DNA from: Lepidonotus clava
Lineage: Eukaryota > Annelida > Polychaeta > Phyllodocida > Polynoidae
Length of the DNA: 64,000 nt
Direction: 5' to 3'
Assembly: GCA_936440205.1 (NCBI GenBank)
Contig: OW387133.1
Span: 47,704,374 to 47,768,373, forward strand
In this document: piece after piece, positions 22,497 to 34,980 of the stretch
How the letters are laid out: each line of letters begins with the position of its first letter
Numbering within the stretch: position 1 is the first letter of the stretch
Position numbers and translations under genes: made by a program
Notes under the pieces: generated by a model
Databases searched by the model: none
Seen by the model: the letters and a program-made list of their open reading frames with translations, nothing else
Told to the model about the DNA's origin: nothing

Positions 22497-22588
22497 GTTA
22501 TCAATCTATTATTAACCTTTGAGATTACATCAGAAATTAGTCTATCATATGAGAGATGCCGGTCCAAAGTAATTCCCAAGTATTTATA

Positions 22589-22813
22589 TTACTCAACATT
22601 ATGTACTATACATCCATCCATCGTTATGCATACATCATAATCTCTAACCAACCCTCTTGGTCCTACAAACATATGTTTTGTTTTTAATTTATTCAAAATG
22701 ATTTTGTTTTTATGGCACCATGTCCAAACCTTTCTTAATTGTGCAACGTTTTGCTTAACTGTTTCCCTCTGTGAATCTCCTGTACATATAATCACCGTGT
22801 CATCAGCATACAT
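22589..22813 (-). pseudogene. LINE reverse transcriptase, YADD block
   Basis: A 74-codon piece that begins with the catalytic MYADDTVI and continues into NKIILNKLKTKHMFVGPRG, the thumb region with the usual N..K(T)K..V pattern. It ends at an in-frame stop; the expected YKYLGITLD block follows directly after that stop near 22585. Confidence 0.85.
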
Positions 22814-22986
22814 ATTATAATATTCATGATCTACATTATTGCAAATATCATTTATGTAAAATGATAAAAAGCAACGGCCCTAAAGGACTAAATATTTCCG
22901 TAACTTACGTAATAAGATTCCATGATCCATCGTGTTAAATGCTTCAGAATAGTCGAGGAACACACAACTTGATACTGCATCATTAT

Positions 22987-23298
22987 TTATATCATTATAC
23001 AACTTTCAAGTAAATCCATGACAGCACTATCAGTTCCTCTACCCCTCCTGAAGCCATGTTGGTTATCACTTAACAAATTATTTTCTTCAAAACAAATTGA
23101 CAACTGTTTATATATACATTTTTCAAGCATTTTACCCATTACACTTAAATCATTTATAGGCCTCCAGTTACCCGCATCCTTAGGGTCCCCTTCCTTGGGT
23201 ATAGGCTTTACAATACTCTTCTTCCAGTACAAGGGAAACACTCCCATATATAGACTCATATTATAAAGATACGTCAACTCAGGCAAACAAATATTCAA
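22987..23298 (-). pseudogene. LINE reverse transcriptase, fingers/palm fragment
   Basis: A 103-codon open piece covering reverse transcriptase blocks 1-3: YLYNMSLYMGVFPLYWKKSIV, then PIPKEGDPKDAGNWRPI, then QHGFRRGRGTDSAVMDLLE. These match the non-LTR reverse transcriptase fold ahead of the catalytic block. The frame is closed by a frameshift close to 22987, after which FLDYSEAFNTMDHG continues in another frame. Confidence 0.85.
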
Positions 23299-23470
23299 AC
23301 AATCCTTTAATATTCTTGCAATTCTTCCTTCTACCCCTGACGATTTATGAACATCTATTGCCCTAATTAAATCACTAGCCTCACGTTGTTAAATAACACG
23401 AAATACAATTGTCTTCACCAAATCATCAGTACAACTCATATCTTCTTCAGATGTATCTTTTAAAGAGATT

Positions 23471-26400
23471 GTGAAGAATTGTAAATGCCTTGTCACAGGA
23501 TTTGTTTTGCATCCTCTAACTTCTAATCCCTTTCATGCGGCAAATATGATTCAATTTTTCATGAGCTACTCTTATGCAAAAATAATGTCAAACTAAGGAC
23601 CTATGTCTATTTTTTAATCGATAGTTGTGTTTTATGTAGATAATAGATGAACATAGTGTATAGAGTTCGGGAGACTAGGCCTATTAATTTTGCTAAATTA
23701 TATATGCTGAAATGTATGCACTATAGCTAGGCCTATATCATTATTTTGATGTTCAGTATATCTAGACCACAGGTCTCACCAAGCAACATCGGAACTACAG
23801 GGTTTATTCTGTCATTTTGCTGGGCCAGACTCTACCGTATATAGAGAGTAGGGCCCCACTTCCCTTTGGCCATCGGTATATTTAATGGTTTTGTACGACA
23901 GAAGGCCTTGAGCGCCATCAGCATGCGTTCTAGTGGCTGAGTATAAGGATTGATGGTACCGGTAACTGAAACCATTATACTCTATTTCTACTATGTCAAA
24001 CGGCGGGGTACGGCTGCTGGGGAAGAGATCATAATATTCGAGGAAGTTATTTATGGAAAAACTAACTGATTCATAATTCATTTATACTATAGGCATTTCT
24101 TTATAATGATTGATGTATATACACATAGATAACTAATAGATGCAGGAGGATATACTTTAGTTCCAGTTAAAGAGGAATGGAAATGAACAGTAATTCCGTA
24201 ATTCTCACCTTTTTTAAAACATTTTTATTGTCAATATCACATAAGAACTTGGTCTTCCTATTGGACAAGTGATCAAATGAAAGATGAGGATGAAGTATGA
24301 GCAAAAATCTTCTTTATTATAGTCGACCTATATGGTTAGTTTAAAAGGATACACCATAACATAACAACTGATCATCAGCCTAGTTTCTGAAAATGTGTAC
24401 CTGAAAGATAGCTTTAGACTAAATTGCCTGTTCATGTTTCATTGTTATATTACCGGGGAAACAGCCTAAAGAGCATCAGGTCCATAAAGGTAAATGTGTG
24501 GCATCATCTTTGCGTGACATGGTCACAAACACTTACAGAGGACCATGAACATGAACCTCCCACGAGTACACACATTATATCCCAGTAGCCCCAGGGGCTG
24601 GAGAACAAAATGCTGAGGCTGAAGGACCCAGCTCAAATTAATTCCAAAAATATACCCTCTAAATAATTCAGGATGACAGTCCCCGCCCTTTGCAGTAAAA
24701 AACATCCTGCCACGTCCTTTGCAATATCTACCCAGATTAGACGACAGCGGCATTAATTAGCACTGACTGGGCGCGGGCGTGACGGCCTCAACCTTCTCCG
24801 ACCAGCCGGTGCCTTAGTACCCCGACAGGTCTAGAGTAAAAATCCTCTAGTTCTTTCCCAGCTACTTTTTGTCCCCTGACAATCGTCTGGTAGTGTGCAC
24901 CACGTGGCGGAATCCGGCCGGGGTTTGAGCACGGCGGCTGATGGAAAAGTTGCGAAGGGGAGTCCAATTTTCAAGCCTAGGTTGCGGCATACAATATTCA
25001 TATGGGCGGACGTCCCCAGGGGGCTCATACAGTATAGGGCCACGGCGGCCGAGCACGAATGATTAAAGTTGCAGAGTGGGATGGCGTTGGTGCGGAGGAT
25101 ATGAGGGGTAATTAAGGTAGACGGGCCCAGGGTAGGACCTCCAGGGCAGGGGGCTAGCCATCATCATCAGGTGTGGGGAGGGAGGGTGAGAGAGGGATAG
25201 CTCAGGGAATCGGGAACGACCGACCGTCCCAAGGTGAAAGGAAAAGTGGGGAGAGGGGGGAGAAGAAAAGAAAGTTGTATAGGATTATAGAGCAAGAGGA
25301 AAAACTACAGAGTATGGTTGGGATCAGGCGAGCGCCGAAGACCCCCGTGGTGCAATATGGCTAGGTTATAATATATGGATCGGACTGTTGGTAGTTAGAC
25401 GCTATAACGTTATATCCTGACCTAGACCTATATCCTCCTGTATCTATTCGTTATATTTCATAAAATTGCAGCCAGACCTCTTTCCCTTGCGTTTCTCTAT
25501 CAGCACTGCAGATGAATGGTATGTGTTGGTTTGAGTAAGGAAAAGAAATTAATACAAAACTCCATCCTTGCAATGACCCTTCGAAAAACCTATCAATTGT
25601 ATATAATTGGTAAATTGTGGGCAATTGAAGTAACATGACTTGCAGTCAAACTTTTCAATTACTAACTTAGTTTGCTTAATTGATACACATCCAGATATGA
25701 AAAATTCCTCTGATTGGTGTCACGATTAGCTGACGGCATTTGCAAAGACAGATTTGTCTTTTCTTGGGAAAGTTACAAATCCATTATAGGCAGACGAAAG
25801 ATAGTTTGTATGCTATTTACAGCAATAGCAATGTCAAACCAAACATTAAGCTATTACTATATAACATCGTATACATTTGTAAGAATATATTCCTGATTAA
25901 TGAAAACATCTAGGACTGTTGTGGAATTTCTGCTTAGAACTCCTGTATTGACCTCTTAGGATGGGTGCCATTTGGCATTCATCAAGCAATTGCTGAGATA
26001 GCCACTTCTAAGGCTGGCCCGCGGTGGTTTGTAGGTGGCATCAGGAAGACTGTCAACATTTGGGCCCCAACCATGTGGTGAAGTCGTGTGTAAGAGAACC
26101 AATCGATTCGCCGTGTCACACTCGGTCTGTCAATATCTGGGTGAATGAATTCCCGCAAGGAATCCTCCAGTGATGAAGCCATACTGAAGTGTCTGCCGTC
26201 TGTGCCCGGCCCGCCTTCTGAGGGTCCAGATTGATACTGCCCCATCTCATTATAGCCGGGCTCGGGCCTGAATATGGGCCCTCTCCATACGACGGCAAAT
26301 ACTAAGGTATCCCTGGGCCTGTGGCTGATCTATAAGCACTGGGAGCTGGGGCGTGTAGGCAACAGGGGTATGGGTAGGCAGGCGAATGTATACAACTGTA

Positions 26401-28340
26401 GTGACATCCGGGTATTGACTGACGCCGCCTGGACCAGACGCCAGGTGGCACATGAGACGCGCGTTCGCACAACCGGGCTACCCAGAATTCCCTTGTTCTT
26501 CTGGGTGCAGTCTGCCACAATGAACGCCTTGCACAGCTGAGGCACGTCATTTGGCGTGCCTTGCTTTTGTCTTTTCATGTGTTCAACAGAGGTATAGAAA
26601 GTTTTTAGAGACAGTGAACAATTATATTTGAATTTTGTATCCCTGCTGCCTTGTCACATCTTTCAAAGGTACATATCTATGCCGAGGCACAGCATCAAAG
26701 ACAAGGAGGTATTCAGCCTTCAACATTTAGGCTACAATTAGGCCTAAATGGCTTGGTTATCTTCCCGGCTGTGCCGTTAAAGGCAGTACTCCTTAACCTA
26801 AATTCTTCATGGACAATAAGCGTTTAATGAAAGGTTAGAAAAGTGCCATTAGTGTGCAGGAATCAGTTCTTCTTGCCACATTTGGCCCGGGGTGACAGGA
26901 CCCAACATACACTACAAATTGTGATTTCTCTGTAACATCCAGCCTACAGTAAAGGGAAGGCACGTTAAACTGTTCAAAGGCCTAGGGGTTCACGTCGAAA
27001 ACTTCTAAAAGCTGTCTAATGTTTCAGGACAATTCAAATACGTTTTATCTAGTATATCGAATTACTGTGGAGGCATCGACCTTTGGGAGGCATACAGAAC
27101 GTCAATATTTATATCATAATAGATTAAATTGATTACAGTATTTTGAAATTTGGCTTTAAAGAAAAACGTTTTGGAAATATTGACTGTAAGTAGTATATGG
27201 AAATGTGAGTTTAATGTTGGTCGCATACGGATCCATATGTATACGGTGCAGTGTAGACGACCATCGTGGGGTGTATACCAGCCTACACCGAAAAGCTAAA
27301 TTAAACGTTATTTCCAAGCACATTCGTTCTTATCAGATAGGCCTATAGTATATACCGTCATGATATAGGTCTACATTCTTACAGCATCCTTCCTTTCATA
27401 TTTAATGCTGAATCCTGGAATGTAGGTTACTTGATGTATTTTTCAATACTTGGTCCATGCAACACCAATGAACGACCATTTACGTTCTGTCAAAACTTTA
27501 AAAAATATTGTTTAATTATGAATCCAATGTCTTTTAGTTATAATACCTTCGTTTGCTGTTTGCAAAGGTAACATTTTATAACGTAAGGGCCAACTTTCCA
27601 TGTGTATGTAATCTCTAATGCATTGATTTGTTACCTTTGGTATACATTAATTGTGGCTCCGACCTCACATAGATAATCCGTCATATTTACACACAGGTGT
27701 AATTCGGTTCTGCATACCGATTGCATGCGAGTCCGTCGCGTCCATACAAAACTAGAACTGCATGCCACGTGGTACACACCAAATATCATGTAGATGACAT
27801 GTAAAAGACATTATCACGTAAACAGATAAAGGTACTGCCAGAGTGTCTCCTGTACACAAGTGTCTAAACATGGAATTGTTTATAATCCTTTGGTATAAGC
27901 GACAATGTCTAGGCAGCATATCTCAGTTTACCCTGTATCTAAGCAACGTCGCCCAAAATAGACAAGGCCTTTCTTCAATATGTAAAAGAATGTGACGTCT
28001 CTAGATAGTGGAAGAGAAATCTCACGCATAGCAAGTGTTTTTTCCCAGTAAATATGCATTATGGATGCCTGGGCCCAAGGCTAGCCCGGGTTATTGAGCA
28101 CCAGCGATACATGATGTATCGGACAGGGGTTAACCCTTCAACACACTGACACCTACATGTGATTATGAAGGATTCCGTGTGAACACTGTTACACAGATGG
28201 TATAAGATAACAGTGGGGCTGATTGCATGGTGGCCAAAGGGCAGTGATTGCGTTGTTCTGCAGTCACCTTCTGCTGAAGGCCGTATGCATGGTTCATATA
28301 CTCTGTATAGGTCCCTAAAGGGTACCGCTATCACACTACT
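23471..28340. other. Gene-poor stretch with several GC-rich islands
   Basis: No convincing gene. GC-rich islands lie at about 24560-25140 and 25980-26560. A 89-codon minus-strand frame at 23812-24081 has balanced composition (many Tyr and Ser) but matches nothing I know. TAGGCCTA palindromes cluster at about 23675, 23729, 26741 and 27339. The remainder is AT-rich and featureless. Confidence 0.4.
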
Positions 28341-29030
28341 TCTTCATGATCACGTGACTCTCTCGGGTCCAGAACGAGACCGTCACGTGGTCACTGCAGT
28401 GACCTCTGGCGGGGCAAACAAAAAGCGCGGCAATGGAGCCTCAATATCAGAGAGCAGACGACCTTCGGCAGGACGTTGTCATGGCTCCCTGATGGATTGC
28501 AGCGTTGCCATGGCAGCCGCGCGCTGACAACGGCCTGGGTCCCTTCAAAACGCTTCCGTTTGTGGTCGGCTGGACAGGACAGCTGGACACAGGAAGTCAG
28601 CGTCCAACGGGGCGGGCATTTGTCTGGTTTGGGGGTCAGGCTGTAGAGACGGGGATAAAAGGGGCGCGGTGCGCGCGGCCCTCTCCACCTGTATGCGAGC
28701 CACTGATGGACGGGACGCGGGGCCATCTCCGGCCAAAGCGGCTCCAGCGGTCGGGCCCCGTCCGGCCCACCTCACACGCCTGTCATGCAATCGGCGGATC
28801 ACTGCGGGCGCCATTCTGCTTACGTACATTAGGGGGCCTTTGTGTATATACTAGTAGTGTGAGACGGCCATGGGAGGATGGGGGAGGAAGGGCGGCGGAA
28901 GGGCGGTGCCGCAAAGGTCACCCGTTGCCTCGGAGACCGAGCCGAGATCGTGAAGTGATGCCCCAGAACCTCCGGCAGATAGTCACACGTGGAAGGGAAG
29001 TTGGGGGAGGGTCGCGTTGTTTTTTTTATC
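28341..29030. promoter_or_regulatory. GC-rich island with E-boxes and an X-box
   Basis: Two CACGTG E-boxes (28351-28356 and 28384-28389) are followed by GTTGCCATGGCAG (28504-28516), a near-perfect palindromic X-box for RFX-family factors. The sequence stays GC-rich to about 29030. It could be a promoter or enhancer. A 182-codon frame across it (28505-29053) is probably a by-product of high GC. Binding is inferred from motifs only. Confidence 0.4.
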
Positions 29031-32000
29031 TCACTTCACCTGTTTGTTCTTGATGCAAGTCATTAAGGGACCCAGTGGATATAGGTAAAAGTGCGATGAC
29101 TCCCATATAACAACAGTTGGACGCCAACTTCCCCCTTGCTATCCCACTACTCATTTGGGGAGACAACTTGGCAAAGTCTTGACCTTCTGGCTATTTATCT
29201 GCTAAATGGATGGAAGCCCCTAGGGAACGTGGCCAGTGTGCTGTGTGGCTGTCAACATGGGACTCCTACATAACACGCTCTCAGTCAGGTACTTACGTAT
29301 TCTGCCGTCTCTGTAGTCGTCTGTAGTACATTGAGGGCATTAGAATATAGATATGGGGACCGCCCAGTGTTGCGGAAAGCCCTGGTTATAACCATGGAGG
29401 ACTCCTAATGACCTTTCTTGTGCCCAGAAGAGTTGGGATAGCTCTATGATAATAAAGGGCATGCTGTTCATGCATATTATATAACGAGAAGAGTAGTCTG
29501 GGAGGAGACGTAAGAAGACCCTGTGCGCCATGTTATGAGTGGGGTATGAAGATGAATACTAAGGCGGGACTCTGGAGGGATCGCCCGTAGGTCTTACTGA
29601 TGGACGCTATATATAGTAGACTATGATGTGTCTAGCTATTACTCTTAGTCTTACAAACAGTTGCCACATGTAGTCTATTTGGTATGACAAAACTAATATG
29701 GATACAGACATATGGCACGATTCAAATTACGATAAAGGGTGGCGTGGTATGATCTGTATCCAGGATAGGGAGGAAGTTGTATAACGTGTCCAAATAATTA
29801 TATTCAATTCTCGAATCACAGAGATTGAAGGTAAATTCCGAAATAGGCTAATTGTGTCTTTCCGTACCACAAAAGGTACAAGTATAGGACGCACAACTGC
29901 AAAACGTTGTTTTTTTTCGAAGATTAGGTCAATAACGTGTGATCTACCAAGGGTATTGGACAAAACAATATGGTATCTTTAGATATTAAGGAAGAGTCCT
30001 AATAATCCACATCTGCCCAAAGACGTGTTTACAGTAGGCTCAACATAGTAACGAGAAATTTCATAATGCAGGTAGACCTACGTATAGACCTTCATTAGAA
30101 TGGTTATATTCGGGCTAACGTAGAACCAACCACAAACGCGTATACTTTTGGAGGCCGAGCATTCAGAGTGTGTGTGGCCCTGTTATTTTTCACCTCCCTG
30201 AACAGCCGACCTGTAGCTGGGCCGGGCGGGAGGCAGACGTTAGCAGCATAGCAGTGAGGTGTTTGGTGCAGGCCCCCCACGGACCGGCCGGCCCCGCGGC
30301 CCGCTGGTTTACATGTATACACAACAAGCCTCCGTCATTGGCGCCCTCCCCAGCGGCACGGGGCAGCGGCCAAGGCGGGCAGCGGGAGGCGAGCCATGTG
30401 GGCGTTGGTGGGGCGCTGGGACGGGGATGGTTTCGGAAACAAAGGGTCGTGCCCCCATAGTGAGACCAGCTGCTCCTCGCCTGCCGGCCGCGTCCGGCTC
30501 CCCAGCTACTGCTCATTACTGCTGCCGGCGCCGTGAGCAGCTCCCTATATGAAGGCCTACAGGCCCGGCCCTTGCAGGCGTTCAGGGTGTAATTGTATTT
30601 ACAGCATCGCACGTATGGAAGACGCGCCGGTGTATATTACATTCCCCGAGCTGGTGATATTTTTAACCCTAGGCAACGCGAGGCATCTTTTTGTTTCGCC
30701 GCACGTGTGATTTTATGAAAATTTCATTAGGGATACTTAGTTCTATGGCTTCGGATGACAACTCCGGCGGGCAAACAGTCTATATTCATTTAGCTGATGC
30801 GTACCAGAGAGACTAAAATGTTGGAAACAGAGAATGGTAAACAGGTTAGATAGAATGTAGTGAGATAGCCTAGGTCTAGGTATACTGAGACCCCAGTGAT
30901 GTAATCAAACAACTCAGTGATTTTATGGCAAATGTGTTAGCTTCTATACTTTCTATTAACAAATACAAAAAACCATGATATGGACCTCCAAAATGCATAT
31001 ATAGGAAAATAAGCAAATAAACATGGATAATTATATGATATTTAACTTATCCATAGCGCCATGGTTAGGAGATTAGTAGGTTCCACTTCTCGATATTGTA
31101 GCAATCACCATGACGGACCTGGAGGGACAAGGTAGTTTCGTGGGCCTTTATAGATCTATAATACAACCAGTTGAACCACATGTGTATAAATACAGCCATG
31201 TAGCACTGACCCAGCCAGTTCTCCTGCCATGTGCGAAATGTATATCCCTCCATGTACACTCGGTGAACATGTAACTGAAGGAGGTATGTGATGTAGTGTC
31301 ATATGTGGGCCGTCACCTCTCTGGCCAGGTTCGGCTTGCCATAGGACCATAGGACCTTGTTTACCGTGGCCCTGTCCGGCCCCAGCTGTGATAAAGCGCC
31401 CATCCAGCAGTCAAATACGAATCAATCAGGTGCCCCGACGCCGCCCGACGCATGGCAAGCACCTGAGGCGGCGGCCTGGAGGCGCGGGGTGGGCCGCCCT
31501 GGAGTGGCCGGTCAGGGCCAGGCTCAATCCGTGCAGTAACCCAAGTCACCGTCTTACTTCAACGACGCCATGTCGCCCTAACTTGGGTTGTAACACCAGT
31601 CTCTTTTGGTTGCCCATAAGGCTGCCATTTTGCTTGCCTTTGGCCAACCAAAGACATTGCCGCCTGTTCTACCCTGACTCAAGGTTTTGTTAGTTTTAAT
31701 TCAGATACTACACATATTATTCTGGCCTACTCTGCACTGTTTTTCATGTGTGAATCTAAGCATGTCCTTCCCCTTACACTAAAATCGAACATAAACCAAA
31801 ATGATGAAACCGGTGCCTTATCCTTGTATACAGATACGCAAGATTTGATAACTCCAGGTAGATATCAAATTGATCTTTGAATAAAACGTACGATGGATAT
31901 TTGGCAAGAAATACAAACAATTCTCGGTTCTAATCGCACATTCATCATCTTGTATCATTGTAGCCTATATATTCCTTTCAAATATCCATAATGATAATTG

Positions 32001-33660
32001 TATAAAAAGCATATATAGGGCCTATTAAAACAATATCAAACTGTAAAGAACAGACACGTCTGAAGACGAAAAACAACATGCAATTTACCCCTTAAAAGAT
32101 TTACACAACATTCTAGATATCATCTGTCAAACTGTGTTTGATCCTACTTTCGAAGATTATGTTTAACAAAACGGTAAGAAAGAAGTATTCAGTTTTTGTT
32201 TCTCTATTCTTCATTAGTTACTAGGCTGCTAGGGGCCGAAAGATTATCGGATATCTGAACATGTCGGCTGTATTAATAAGTAAAGAACTAGCATTTCGTT
32301 TTGGAAGTAGAGCAAGCATTTTTATGCTCAGAGAAATTTAGCCATAATAGCCTGTCAAGCCTTACACCTCTCCAGTTGATGATCTTTTTTAAACTGAAAC
32401 CGTAGAGGCAATTCCATTTGAGGTAAAACAACTAATAGGCATTTAATATGATTAAAAGATTAGTGGTCACAGTCAGCGGTCACGTGTAGGTGTTGTCAAT
32501 AAAAAACAGATAATGACTAAAAAAAGGTGTCGGGCTCACCAGAAGTCGGCCATTGATACAAATATTTGTGCAATACAAAGCTTCACAGCCTAACCGGAGC
32601 TGGAGAAACACTAGTCAGTAAGGAGTGCACATTGTTTATCAATATTGGACGCCTTCTGTTTGCCCGCCACATGAACACATCAGATTACAGGCCCCTTTAA
32701 TGGGCTCTCACTCTATCAGGAATTCACAACACAAGCCAAAAAGACGGCGAATTTCATTTGGCCAAGCGATCGGATTCTTGAAAGCGGGAATAGAAAAAAA
32801 AGGCCTACGGAGACGGATCGCCATCGAGAGCATGGCATAACCAGAAGCGGCCGCCTTGCTTTAATTCAAACTTTACAGCAAGAAATGCCCTACAGTTGTG
32901 TGGCGTTATAAGCAGCTGGTTCTGAAAGGCGCCAGTACTGCTACCGATACGAATTGCTTGGTCCTTCTTTCACCGTTTAACAAACCGTGTCTAGGTTATC
33001 ATAGATTACATTTTTGATACGAATAAGTATAACTAGTATTTAAGTCTGAAGTGATACGGACCCTTGAGGGATTATCAGATTCCACTTTTAATGCAATGCT
33101 TCTCGGAAAAGCATTTGGGGATATGCCACATTTCTGTGAGCGTTTAATGTCAATACTGAAAATAGTACCATTGTGGGTACTTTATCCTCCATGGTAGTAC
33201 CATTGAGTGATGACCTCATCAAATACGACTCCCTTAAGGAACCTTTAAGTGCGAAGGGCATCCCTGTATCAGTATTGATCCGTGAGCCCGGGATGATGTA
33301 AAATCAAGAGACATTCTGTAGTCATAGTGATAATAACGTGTGTAAATAATGGTAGTAGATTGTTTATAGGGTAATACCCAATCCACAATAAGGCTTGAAA
33401 GAAATATAGGCTAATAACATACACCGTGTTTTGAGACCTTCTACTGTTTGACGAATGTACATGGGTGTTTTATCTATATTGGACCTAATAAGACATGCTG
33501 TATAAAATATCGACCAGAAACACCAAGCTTATTCAATAGCAAAGAAAGCAGTTTGTCCCAAATATCAGACAAGCCATCGATCTTGGCTGACGCTTAAACC
33601 TACAGGCACTTCTCGATTACAGAGAACTTTGATTAAATGCAAAGAAGGCGGTACAAATGA
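29031..33660. other. Intergenic stretch
   Basis: Mostly AT-rich and empty of recognisable genes. GC-rich islands at about 30160-30620 and 31290-31560 carry overlapping frames on both strands, as expected for stop-poor GC-rich DNA. Nothing else stands out. Confidence 0.45.
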
Positions 33661-34980
33661 GAGGGTTTGTCGGCCGCTTACCTCGTGACGTGCTGCTGGC
33701 GTGGCGGGGAGCACTCAGCCAAGTGTCAGCCTGCTAATAGGTCTCCGGGCCGGCGGGCCGTGGGCGCAGGGCTGGGGCCGACACTCGGCCGTGGTGACCG
33801 GCATGCCTCCAGGGTTGTCTGTCAGGGTGACGCTGTGCCCCCTCGGCTACTATTTAGTCCTAGGCTGGGAGTGTTGCCCTGCAACGACTGGTGTCGCTGA
33901 TGTTAGCGTCACTTCTACTGCTACTGCTGCTGCTGGTGGGTGTGGTTGGGGAGCCGTCTCTGCTGCCCTCTTCTCCTACCTACTACTCCTGCTGCTGCAG
34001 CTACAGCTGCGCCTCCTCCTCCTGCTGCCCCTGCTATTGCTGCTCCAGTGGTTGTTGTCCACACCCTGTTCTCGGAGCAATACTTACGCCACAGCCAGTA
34101 TTCATAAGCATTGGCTCAACACAGCAACCAGTTGTAGTCAGGCGTGACGTGGGTGAGCCTTCCCCTGCACGTCCCGTCAGGGGCAATCTCAACTATAGAG
34201 GATGAGAGGTGTGCCTCGGGCTGCCCTCATGCAGTGTCCTCTGCCTCTGATGGCCGCCGAGGTGTGCACCACCACCCCTGGTCCTTCTCCACGGTCCACG
34301 CCCATGTACCCCGCCCCGCGCCTTGCCGAACGCCCTCCAGGCTCTCTCCTCCAGTAAGGCCCTACTGAATTATACGCCCTTGCTACCCCTATGGCGGCGG
34401 CATGGTGGTAGACAGGTAGGCAGCAGGCCTGAGGGCAGTTAGGTTGGCAGCCTAAGGTATACACTCCTGTTGGTCCTCCTTCTGTTTCTCCTGGTGGCCG
34501 GCTGAAGACCTGTCGCGGGTCCCGCTCCTCCTGGCGCGGTGAGCAGCACGTACTGGAGGAGTCTACTCAGACCCAGGAGGGAGCTGCTCGCTGTTGTACC
34601 GTCCTCCTCTCCTCCTCCGTCTTCCTCCTGTTCCTCCCTGGCTCCTTCCCGCCGTCGCCCTCTCGCTGCCGCAGGCAGGGAGGCAGTCAGCAAGTGGACG
34701 GCCGTCCTGTCCTCTCCTCCTGCTCCTCCTCCAGCAGTGACGAGTTGGCCTCAGACAGCGACAACTGCAGGTCGACCAGCATTCACCACCTCCACGGACA
34801 CAGCGTCCTCCAGTGCGGGACCCTCCGTCCGGCCCCCCCCCCCCCCCCCCCAGTCCTCCTGGTTGTCAGGGGGCATTAGGAGGTACGCCAACAGGTCGCT
34901 TGTTCCCGCCTGGCGTCAGTGTTGGCTGCTGCTTTCACCATTAGAGGCCGTCAACCAGCGTTAAGGGCCCTGCCGTATAT
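33661..34980. other. CTG/CCT-rich GC island, longest in the window
   Basis: About 1.3 kb of GC-rich sequence with imperfect CTG/CTC repeats at 33900-34060, CCT-rich runs at 34440-34740 and a 19-base C tract at 34833-34851. It yields several overlapping frames (33701-34147, 34539-34964 and others) dominated by Leu, Ser or Pro, which are better explained by the triplet runs than by a protein. A stretch reading SSDELASDSDNCRSTSIHHL near 34730-34790 is the most protein-like part. It could be a promoter island or a non-coding first exon. Confidence 0.35.

Larger units (their letters stand above)
21936..23470 (-). mobile_element. Truncated CR1/Daphne-like LINE
   Basis: The minus strand carries the reverse transcriptase and C-terminal region of a non-LTR retrotransposon. 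The 5' two-thirds (ORF1, endonuclease) is missing, as is usual after incomplete target-primed reverse transcription. From upstream to downstream: AIDVHKSSGVEG near 23360, the NWRPINDLSVMGKMLEKCIY block at about 23140, YADDTVI at about 22805, and the C-terminal block with LQPLQNRA and ETLWSVLP. The last two blocks match the CR1/L2/Daphne group. About 100 residues of the palm between FLDYSEAFNTMDHGIL and the LGPLLF/YINDI block are deleted near 22890, and the frame shifts at least twice. The copy is dead. Confidence 0.85.

Noticed and set aside
28505-29053. 182-codon frame in a GC-rich island
   Set aside because: Stop codons are rare in GC-rich DNA; overlapping frames of similar length occur on the other strand and composition is Arg/Gly/Pro-rich.
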